Assembly: GCA_032622095.1 (NCBI GenBank)
Contig: CP136066.1
Coordinates: 42,547,835-42,611,834, forward strand
From: Siphonodentalium dalli
Lineage: Eukaryota; Mollusca; Scaphopoda; Gadilida; Siphonodentaliidae
Direction of reading: 5' to 3'
Length of the DNA stretch: 64,000 nt
Numbering within the stretch: position 1 is the stretch's first letter; every line of letters starts with the position of its first letter. A program made the translations under genes and the position numbers. Below, piece by piece: positions 56,330-64,000 of this stretch. The notes beneath the pieces were generated by a model that did no database searches, had not been told where the DNA came from, and worked only from the letters and a program-made list of their open reading frames with translations.

Positions 56330-57425
56330 AAATAACACATTCATAGAATATTCTGCTGGGACAGAATCACCAGTTTTACAACAAACCTTAAAATGTTGAA
56401 AGTAGATTTTAAACTAAAAATATTCATATATGGTCATATATAACTATGCAAAATATAGAAATTATATACTAAACAATCTTATTGTTGCACAATTGAGTGT
56501 TTGGTCATATGAAAAATGTACTTTAAATAAGCTTACCAGAGGTGTATATAGTAGTAAATTTGACAGATGTCAGACTTTAGTGTAAACATAATTTATTTCC
56601 AATCAATAATAACAGACATCTAACATACAAGTTCAGACAATAAGGCCGAAAAATGGGTTTTGATTCTCAGGCATTGAAAAAAATGGTCGCGTTGGACCAT
56701 TTTATTTAAATTTTGGATTTCAAATTATCACCGTAATTGTATACCGGTAACATAAAATAGGAAACTGTCAGATGGAAATTTGTTAAGTTTCAAATATCGA
56801 ATAGGCTAATACAATGGTGTATGTGTGGGTATTCAACAAATGACCACACGCGAAGATAACCGAAGATTCATATGAAGTTTGGCGATGATCGGGTGAGGGA
56901 TGCGGCCTGTTGGGTGAGCCAAAGGAAATTGTTGACGTACACACGGACGATTGGACACCAACCCACGGCAAGAGCACAAACTTTACAAAGTAAAGTTTAG
57001 CTAAATATAATTGTGCCAATATTAAAATCATATCAATATATATATAGATCATTCTAGGTAATTCCTTTTTGATGTACGGGTAGTACAATGTCATAATTTG
57101 TCATTCTTTGTATCAGATTAAATTAGTTTATATCCATTACAAAGTTTTCCCTACATTTTCTGGACATGGGAAGGTATACTAATGCATGTTTACTTTGCCA
57201 TTCTATGGGCAGAAAAAAATTAAAAATAAAAATAAAAAACCCTCGCTCCTGCATTGATTTTCCAAAAAAAAATTGCTGAGAATCAAATATCCTTTTTTGT
57301 TTGGCCTAAGAAATATAATAGTATACATAGATGGATTGATTGGAAAATCTGGAGTGCGGTCTATTTAGGCCTGCTTTACTAATATAAAAAACAGTTGATT
57401 TTTAATATTAGTAGCTACAAACTGT
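56330..57425. other. Intron sequence with repeat D fragment
   Basis: A fragment GATTCATATGAAGTTTGGCG ATGATCGGGTGAGGGATG lies at 56862-56905. Otherwise AT-rich with no recognised feature. Confidence 0.5.
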
Positions 57426-57433
57426 AAACCTAC

Positions 57434-57513
57434 CTGAAAGACACATGTATTCTTCATGTAGTTCAGATGGTGGAACTCGTGGCTTGTACTTCTTGACTGT
57501 TTCTGCTATCGCC
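57434..57513 (-). CDS. MTR: MTR exon w6: link between homocysteine and folate domains
   Basis: Window residues 129-156, [15 protein letters not shown] then HEEYMCLS. It is the last barrel helix and inter-domain linker. The acceptor is TTATAAAG and the donor TCAG|GTAGGT. Phase 2 in, phase 1 out, so the split glycine is completed by exon w7. Confidence 0.94.
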
Positions 57514-57702
57514 CTTTATAATTAAAATTAGATGGATTAATAAAAGCAGGGTTCCTAAATACCAATAAAGTAAATAGAATGTGAAAACTATCAGAGGTAA
57601 AATGAAGGCTTTACTTTAGTTTGTGTTGCTCATTAAACATGAAAATTTCCTAAGGCAGATACCCGGCAATGAGTATTTAGTATAGAAAGCGTTAAATAGA
57701 TA

Positions 57703-57862
57703 GAACCGCATGAGTGTCTGGATTTTGACGTAATTATCGCACGAGATTTGTTGGCGGATCGATATCTCGAGTGCGGGACGCAGTCCCGCACGATAGGTAT
57801 CGCGTCCCGCCAACAAATCGAGTGCGATAAGTCGTCAAAATCCAGACACTCATGTGGTTCTA
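57703..57862. mobile_element. Palindromic MITE, GAACC ends
   Basis: GAACCGCATGAGTGTCTGGA and TCCAGACACTCATGTGGTTC form ~60-bp inverted arms around CGAGTGCGGGACGCAGTCCC, flanked by TA on both sides. It is seen once, so the family is undefined. Confidence 0.75.
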
Positions 57863-57869
57863 TTTTTAT

Positions 57870-59090
57870 TACATATCTCCGTATCATAGTAAGTTGACTC
57901 ACAATCGTACATCTCCGGTACAGAAAATGTGAATTTAATTGAGTTTTAACGTAATTTTAGGGTTAACGCAACAATCAGACAGGGAGCCCGTCTATCCGCT
58001 AGTGACCTTGGCCCATCTTGATGAGTTTGAAATTAAATTCTGTGCCTCGACAAACATATTCTTGAAATGAAACTACTTGAATGAATCATCTCATCGATTG
58101 ATCGCTTATTGTTTCTTTATTGTCGTGACTGAAAAGGTAAAAATAGTAACAGCGAGAACCAGTCTAACAACACTGAATTAAATAGTTCCGTCGACAGATT
58201 GCACTAGTGCGATTCTGAGAATTATCACACGCCTGGAAACTCGTGCGATCATGCGAATTACGTTGATAGATATGTAATAAATTAGTATTCTTCATTTATA
58301 ATATTAATTCATTATTATTAATTAATTTCAAATATGAAGCAGATAAATCTGCAAGTGGCCGAACAACACACTAGGTATAATTTTGTATAGTAAGCCCATA
58401 AATGCAACACAAAATATGTTAATTGCATATGTAGATTGAGTTCCATGAACACATTCTTTCTGTCGTGTTAAACCCATCACACACCAGTGCATTATTGCTA
58501 AGCACTTTGCCTTCCGTGACAAAATACTCAGTGTGCAGGTGTTTGTACTTTAGGCAAGTCATGAAAGGCGAAAGTCTTAAGAATCAGACATGTGTCATAA
58601 TTTTTGTCTTGCAAGGCGAAAGTCTCGCAGTGTGTATTGTACGCAAGACATTTCTCTTAGCACCATTACATGTATCTATAATTAAAGAAGCAGCAAGTGG
58701 AAACCAGGAATGTCATTTGGCAGTAATATGATGCCATATACTAGTATGTCAATATCATTTGTGCCAGGTTGGCATGTTTGTATGCTTTCTATCATCTGGT
58801 GATGACATTTTTCAGTATAATGAAGAATGCATCGTATAAAGTATGAGTTATAAGTCAAGAAAGGCAGTGTATTAAATTCATAGCTGGTTAGGTTATGGTA
58901 AAACCTCTATCCTGTAAGTGTCATATAGCCAGGTGTGTTGGTCATGTGGGTGGCCTCTGTGTATAGCCACGGTGTATGCAGGCACAGTCAGGTTGTCTGT
59001 AGAATATTTTCAAATGCCCACAACATATTTGAACTAATTGAGGTGAAGATAGACTAAACCATTCAGAAGAAGATCACACCTTCATATCGC
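57870..59090. other. Large intron block, featureless
   Basis: I see a small repeated AGGCGAAAGTCTNNNNA at 58566 and 58614 and no exon or known repeat. Confidence 0.4.
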
Positions 59091-59094
59091 AGAC

Positions 59095-59400
59095 GGGGCC
59101 TCGGTGGCTCAATCGGTTAGGGGTACCACTCCAAGCCGTTTCGCCCTCCAGCGCTGGCGATAAGGGTTCAAATCCACATGTTTCCATTGTGGACTTTGTA
59201 ACTCGAAATCGTTATCTGGTGGAGTTGCCAGTTAATCGCCGGTGGTTTGCCGCACATGGTTGACGAGTTTATCACCCATTGAAATCACTGTTAGATTAGT
59301 CGCAAGTGTGCGGATTTCCTCCACCACTAAAACTGGCAATGTCGTGATATGGCCTTAGTGGCTAAAGCGACAATAAACCCCAATCAATCAATCAATCAAT
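59095..59400 (+). mobile_element. tRNA-derived SINE, type 1, with 12-bp duplication
   Basis: Box A-like TGGCTCAATCGGTTAGG, box B GGGTTCAAATCC, a body GTTAATCGCCGGTGGTTTGC and AAACTGGCAATGTCGTGATA, and a tail (AATC)n. Flanked by CATATCGCAGAC at 59083-59094 and 59401-59412. This is a retroposon and not a tRNA gene. Confidence 0.9.
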
Positions 59401-59487
59401 CATATCGCAGACTATTATATTCCATAAATTCAAATCATATTAATTAGAGTTATTGACCCCAATAAAATCTCAAAGTACAACAAATAT

Positions 59488-59866
59488 AAGAAGCAAACAG
59501 CTTCAACAGCCTAAAATATCTTCGGTCTGTCTCAATAACACCATACAAATATGGATATCATTGGAACCGGTTCATTGACCACATTGTGATGGTTACAGTT
59601 ATGCCCTGTGCCAATGCATTCTCTTATATATGCGAGTCGACCATAGGTCGCCTCGCATATATAAGAGAATGCATTGGCCTAAAAAAAAAAATTCTTACAT
59701 TTTTTAACAATTTTTATAATATTTTTCTACATTCTTTGACAATTTTATCATTTTTAATATGTGTTAAGCCAATGCATTCTCTTATATATGCGAGGCGACC
59801 TATGGTCGACTCGCATATATAAGAGAATGCATTGGCACAGGGCCGTTCTGTTGGGTAAAGGGTTAA
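59488..59866. mobile_element. TTAA MITE, CCGGCC shell, left end truncated
   Basis: It begins inside the shell (AGCAAACAGCTTCAACAGCC), has two opposed hairpins (59609-59680 and 59768-59839) and ends TTGGGTAAAGGGTTAA. Confidence 0.8.
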
Positions 59867-60119
59867 ATCAAACTTAGTCAAAATTGGATGGATTTTATTG
59901 AAGTAATGTTGATAACGTGATGGATGAACTAAAAGGCATAATTCCAATTTCCATGATCAAACTTTGGGATGAAGCGCCTTTCCAATTAGGCCAAATCATT
60001 TGCATGTCAAGGTGATAAACCAAATTTGGCCAATATTGGACTCAGTTATTTTTAGTTATAATGCTGCAATTGCAACAAAAAATTGGTCAATTTGGCCACC
60101 AACAACATTAACTCTGAAA

Positions 60120-60200
60120 ATAGACACCCTCGTCTGACCATTATCGACACCCTCGTCTGACCGTTATCGACACCCTCATCTGACCGTTATAAACCATCTG
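60120..60200 (+). repeat. 23-bp triplication
   Basis: GACACCCTCGTCTGACCGTTAT is repeated three times, 46 bp downstream of the w5 donor. It does not include the splice site. The remaining intron 60320-60780 has nothing recognised. Confidence 0.8.
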
Positions 60201-60245
60201 TCGAGATGGAAAAACTCACCCAAAAATCACTAGTGGAGGAAATAC

Positions 60246-60313
60246 CTTATATGTTCTGGTGCAGTTCCACAGCAGCCGCCAATGATGTTCAGCAAACCAT
60301 CCGCTGCAAAGGT
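60246..60313 (-). CDS. MTR: MTR exon w5: paired zinc cysteines (GGCCGT)
   Basis: Window residues 107-129. [17 protein letters not shown] holds the adjacent cysteines that complete the zinc site (Cys310 and Cys311 in E. coli MetH). The acceptor is GTTTCAG and the donor TAAG|GTATTT, phase 2. All three zinc ligands are therefore intact in this gene. Confidence 0.97.
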
Positions 60314-60786
60314 CTGAAACATAATTGCTCATGTATGAGAACGAAAAACAGGATTATGATCTTATCATAGATTTTCCAGTGTACCCATAATGCAGTAGCT
60401 GATGTAGACCTATGTATTTATAATAAATGACCAAAGTAACATCCTTTGAACTTCAACAAATTTAAACGACTCTTGGAAATCTTAGCAGGACCAGTTATAA
60501 TTTATACTCATGAAAGAAAGAACAATTTCAACACAAGTCTATTTTTATGTGTGAATTCCATCCTAAATAACTTCTTTTTTTCTAAATCAAATTGAAATGT
60601 TTTTGTTAATGTTGTTGTCATTATTATGGTCATGTATTTTCAATCTCATGTATGAGAACTCTCCTAGTTTGGTTTTAATGGAAAAAAACTGACCATCCAT
60701 AAATGAAAACGATGTAGAAAAATTGCTTGAGAAGACAAGTTTTCATGTTACGGCCCTAACTAATAAACGCACTTAAATCTACTCAC

Positions 60787-60848
60787 TTCAATACAGCTAG
60801 CCATCATTTCTGGAGTTTCATCATAATCCCCGAATGTGTTCGGCAACC
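60787..60848 (-). CDS. MTR: MTR exon w4: NAGLPNTFGDYDETP segment
   Basis: Window residues 86-106, LPNTFGDYDETPEMMASCIE. This is the conserved substrate-proximal loop of the homocysteine barrel. The acceptor is TTTTAG and the donor GAA|GTGAGT. Phase 1 in, phase 0 out. Confidence 0.95.
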
Positions 60849-61025
60849 CTAAAATTTTTCATAAAAGTTGATGGCAAAGCATCTAACAGCCTTATTCAAG
60901 ATGCATCGAAGTCATAAAAAATACAATGCGACTGCCTGGAAATTGTATATTGCGTAATCTATAACTTGATATCAGTTTAACTTCATGCACTGCTTTCTCT
61001 TCATTTTCATCATTAAAATTATTTA

Positions 61026-61305
61026 CAGTAATGCCCTAATTAATCGACTCCATAACCACAGCAGAATTATGGGTAACTTTTCATGATTTAGTCGGAAATA
61101 TGGCTTGTTGCCATTCATCGGAAAGCTCTAGAATTATGGGTAACTTTTCAGGATTTAGTCGGAAATATGGCTTGTTGCCATTCATCGGAAAGCTCTTGGG
61201 GAGAGCTTTCCGATGAATGGCAACAAGCCATATTTCCGACTAAATCCTGAAAAGTTACCCATAATTCTGCTGTGGTTATGGATTCGATTAATTAGAGCAA
61301 TACTG
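61026..61305. mobile_element. Mariner-type MITE C with duplicated arm
   Basis: CAGTAATGCCCTAATTAATC to ATTAGAGCAATACTG, flanked by TA. The segment GAATTATGGGTAACTTTTCA...GAAAGCTC is present twice on the left arm and once on the right, so the palindrome is unequal. Confidence 0.85.
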
Positions 61306-61475
61306 TAGTACCATAAAAACTTTCAGAGAGACAAAAGCTCTAGATTTTCTTCCCATGGTCTACAGGTGATATTTATTTCAGTGCTATATTGACATGGTTG
61401 TTCAGAGACCATACATGTAGGTATGTTTTCGGATACCTCTTACCAAATTTTTGGGTACAAGTGAGCCATGTCCAT

Positions 61476-61705
61476 TTAACCCTTACATGACTGGCTTCCT
61501 AAAACCCTGTGCCAATGCATTCTCTTATATATGAATATATGTATAAATACATTGGCCTAACAAAATATTTACTGTGAGCTTGTAAGCCAGTGCATACCCT
61601 TATATATGCCAGGCTTCCTATGGGACACTGACATATATAAGAGAATGCACTGGAAAAGGGTATTTAATGCTGCACCAGCACAGCTCCACATCATGATAGG
61701 GTTAA
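61476..61705. mobile_element. TTAA MITE, CATGATGGG-type shell, reversed
   Basis: TTAACCCTTACATGACTGG to CATCATGATAGGGTTAA, with one deleted hairpin (61508-61560) and one diverged hairpin (61585-61656). Confidence 0.75.
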
Positions 61706-61796
61706 TAAATCAAACAACTATAACCAACCATTAGAGAAAGAATTGCGATTAATTTTATGTTTTATAAACATTTTAACACATATATAATTACTGTAC

Positions 61797-61897
61797 CTGC
61801 ATTTGGGTAGCATATAGTTAACGCTTTACTGTTCTTGCTGACAGCTTCGATGAACGGCCGCATTTCACGAGCTCCAAGTGCACAGTTCAGACCAATG
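61797..61897 (-). CDS. MTR: MTR exon w3: first zinc cysteine (GLNCALG)
   Basis: Window residues 52-86. The motif [16 protein letters not shown] carries the first of three zinc-binding cysteines that activate homocysteine (equivalent to Cys247 of E. coli MetH). It ends ICYPNA with a split glycine codon. The acceptor is TTTTCAG and the donor GCAG|GTACAG. Confidence 0.97.
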
Positions 61898-61969
61898 CTG
61901 AAAATGAAGGCAAATGAGCACTTTAACCCATTCTTTACTAAAAATTATCTTCACGAGTCGCTCCCTTAG

Positions 61970-62223
61970 CAAGCCTTGAAATAGGGTGTCTGTCATTTGC
62001 AGAATGAGGTCCCCAGAAGGTGAATTTAGTGATGCTACCCCGCATAGCAGGCTAGCACCACCAAATTCACCCTCTGGGGACCTCATTCTGCTTACACCTC
62101 AGCAGAATGATGTCCCCAGAGGGTGAATTTGGTTATGCTAGCCCGCTATGTGGGGTAGCATCACTAAATTCACCCTCTGGGGACCTCATTCTACAAATGA
62201 CAGACACCCTATTTCAAGGCTTG
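61970..62223. mobile_element. MITE B, double palindrome
   Basis: CAAGCCTTGAAATAGGGTGT to CCCTATTTCAAGGCTTG, same structure as 53982-54235. The flanking 8 bp no longer match. 73 bp upstream of exon w3. Confidence 0.8.
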
Positions 62224-62472
62224 AATCCTTCTGCACTTGTATTATCTGTCTCCTTATTTTTCCTGAACATCATTCCAGATGAGTAAGTAGACGAGTCCAA
62301 TGTATACCTTTATAATTGATAATATGATTCACTTAGTAAAGACAGGATTAAATAAACAAGAGGCCAATCCTGATCAGCGAATGTGAAACCCATACTCAAA
62401 ATAAGAATCCCAAATAAACAATAGACCTTTGATTTTGGAAAACGTACCAGCGCTCTGTTGAGCATGCATATT

Positions 62473-62846
62473 TTAACCCTTTACCCAACAAACCGGCCAA
62501 AACCGGCCAAATAAAGCTTCAACAGCCTAAAATATCTTCGGTCTGTCTCAATAGAACCATACAAATATGGATATCATTGGAACCGGCTCCTTGACCACAT
62601 TGTGATAGTTACAGTTATGCCCTGTGCCAATGCATTCTCTTATATATGCGAGTCGACCATAGGTCGCCTCGCATATATAAGAGAATGCATTGGCCTAAAA
62701 AAACTTTTTTTAACACTTTTTACCATTTTTTCTTTAATATGTGTTAAGCCAATGCATTCTCTTATATATGCGAGGCGACCTATGGTCGACTCGCATATAT
62801 AAGAGAATGCATTGGCACAGGGCCGTTCTGTTGGGTAAAGGGTTAA
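62473..62846. mobile_element. TTAA MITE, CCGGCC shell, complete
   Basis: TTAACCCTTTACCCAACAAA to TTGGGTAAAGGGTTAA, hairpins at 62625-62695 and 62750-62820 with a short spacer. Confidence 0.87.
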
Positions 62847-62994
62847 ACACTGGGTGCACTTCTTTCGTAAACAGGAAACAAAATGTATGATGTTTTTCAT
62901 GTGGATTATACATTGGGAATTGTTTATGATAGTTTTTTTTTATATTTGCATTATAGGAAATATAGAACATTTAAATAGCTTCCTTGTTACTCAC

Positions 62995-63089
62995 CACATA
63001 GCATCAGCATGAGACACGCTGATGAGAAAGGCTTCTGTAGTTTGTCCTGACAACGTTCTCCCACTTTTATCAACTATCGTTCCTGAAAT
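62995..63089 (-). CDS. MTR: MTR exon w2: homocysteine barrel, [15 protein letters not shown]
   Basis: Window residues 21-52. The strand-loop [17 protein letters not shown] followed by ISVSHAD is typical of the MetH homocysteine domain. The acceptor is TTTTGTAG and the donor TG|GTGAGT (phase 2). The split codon completes a cysteine with the next exon. Confidence 0.95.
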
Positions 63090-63095
63090 CTACAA

Positions 63096-63625
63096 AATAA
63101 TTGAGTTAAAGATAGAGTATCCAGTCATGTTCATGCAAGATGATTATCGTCTTTACAGCAAATACCGTCTGTCTGTCCGTCTGTTTGCGATTTTCTCCCA
63201 GACCCCTGGATTTCAACCAAATTTGGGGGGGGGGGGGGGTGACTCAGGGTACCCTAGCGGATGTTAAAATGGCATTAGATTTTCCAAATTTTGATTAAAA
63301 AAAATTCTAGTCAAAATGTTTTAAAGATCAAAATGTGCGCACAAAGGTCCCCTACGCCGCTGAAAATATTTGGGAGTCTGTTTCAGCTAGTCTTTTATAT
63401 TATTATTGCAAAATAAACATCCTTTGAACAATCCAGACGGCACTAACTCCTGAAAAAAACTTTAGTCAGGACCAGTTTTAAAACTCATCCAAGAGATTCA
63501 TGAGTGGAAGCCATGATCCAAATCATATACAAATCGGATTATATTTCCTGAGTTAATGCGGTAGGCGAAGAGATGGACAGACATATGCCCACAATCATTA
63601 TCAAACCAAAAAAGTACACTTGATA
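63096..63625. other. Intron with G-tract and repeat H-like fragment
   Basis: A run of about 15 G at 63224-63238 and a GTAGGCGAAGAGATGGACAGACAT fragment. No exon. Confidence 0.45.
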
Positions 63626-63632
63626 TACTCAC

Positions 63633-63692
63633 GAACACAGGACACTCTCTACCTTCTTCTTTGAATAACTCCTTCACAGCAAAAATAGCAGC
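63633..63692 (-). CDS. MTR: MTR exon w1: homocysteine-binding barrel segment
   Basis: Window residues 1-20, beginning AAIFAVKELF and ending CPVF. It matches the helix before the SGTIVD strand of the homocysteine barrel. The acceptor is TATTTCAG and the donor TTC|GTGAGT; phase 0 at both ends. It is the first exon visible, so upstream coding sequence is outside the window. Confidence 0.9.
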
Positions 63693-63747
63693 CTGAAATA
63701 CAAATTAAATTAACCACATTGATGATCGTAGCTGCCCTGGTGCAGCA

Positions 63748-64000
63748 TTAACCCTTGAGTGCCAGGTCCGATTTTTGTATCAACCCATATACCCTGTGCC
63801 AATGCATTCTCTTATATATGCGAGTCGACCATAGGTCGCCTCGCATATATAAGAGAATGCATTGGCCTAACAATTTTTCATCTTTTGTTATTATTTTTTA
63901 CAATTTTAATAAATTTTTCTTATATTCTTTAACATGTATATTTAGTAGGTTTAGTGTCAGGGAATCTTATGTTTTTTATGGGATTCAAAATTATTACTGT
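63748..64000. mobile_element. TTAA MITE, TGCCA shell, cut by window end
   Basis: TTAACCCTTGAGTGCCAGGT, hairpin at 63795-63867, then the AT-rich tail seen at 41130-41260. It is 56 bp upstream of exon w1. Confidence 0.8.

Larger units (their letters stand above)
5158..63692 (-). other. MTR: Methionine synthase gene (partial, 26 exons in window)
   Basis: Cobalamin-dependent methionine synthase moves a methyl group from 5-methyltetrahydrofolate to homocysteine through methylcobalamin in the cytosol. Twenty-six exons on the minus strand give 3084 nt, exactly 1028 codons, with no frame break and compatible phases at all 25 junctions. The fragment corresponds to roughly residues 210 to 1237 of the ~1265-residue human protein (alignment from memory, approximate). 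All four functional modules and their key motifs are present. Missing are the 5' exons, to the right of the window, and the last short exon (about 28 residues plus stop), not found in 1..5157. Introns hold about 55 kb of repeats. Nothing suggests a pseudogene: there are no stops, no frameshifts and consensus splice sites throughout, one of them GC-AG. Confidence 0.97.

Noticed and set aside
59095-59200. Possible tRNA gene with boxes A and B
   Set aside because: The sequence continues into a SINE body and (AATC)n tail and is bounded by a 12-bp target duplication.

Overview
This is an intron-rich, repeat-rich animal locus. The only gene I can support is methionine synthase (MTR/MetH, cobalamin-dependent 5-methyltetrahydrofolate-homocysteine methyltransferase). 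It lies on the minus strand and covers almost the whole window. I reconstructed 26 consecutive coding exons from 63692 down to 5158 by hand. They sum to 3084 nt and join in one open frame of 1028 codons with matching phases at every junction. All introns are GT-AG except one, which is GC-AG. The fragment starts inside the homocysteine-binding barrel; the exons for roughly the first 200 residues lie to the right of the window. It ends about 28 residues before the usual C terminus; I could not find the terminal exon in 1..5157.

Domain order along the minus strand: homocysteine/zinc domain (63692..57434), folate domain (56316..38207), helical cap (36171..31104), cobalamin domain (27412..25078) and AdoMet reactivation domain (21540..5158). 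All diagnostic motifs are intact, including the zinc cysteines GLNCALG and GGCC, the folate motif NIGER.N..GS, the cobalamin motif DVHDIG with SGLITPS and GGATTS, and the AdoMet loop GIRPAAGYP. The gene therefore looks functional.

The rest is intron. It is packed with non-autonomous mobile elements: palindromic TTAA-flanked elements sharing one hairpin module, hAT-type elements with 8-bp target duplications, TA-flanked mariner-type palindromes, a head-to-tail Helitron pair, two kinds of tRNA-derived SINE and a 3.7-kb foldback element with a satellite core. No transposase or reverse transcriptase ORF was recognised.

The most striking feature is that five of the 26 exons (ending or starting at 11273, 21540, 33141, 38347 and 45992) carry a tandem array on their intron side. 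In each, the repeat unit contains the exon-intron junction itself, with a bit of coding sequence plus the splice donor or acceptor. The gene thus carries dozens of near-identical decoy splice sites beside the authentic ones.

The organism is probably a marine invertebrate. A SINE ending in AATCAATCAATC and the mixture of elements suggest a mollusc or other lophotrochozoan, but this is inference with low confidence.
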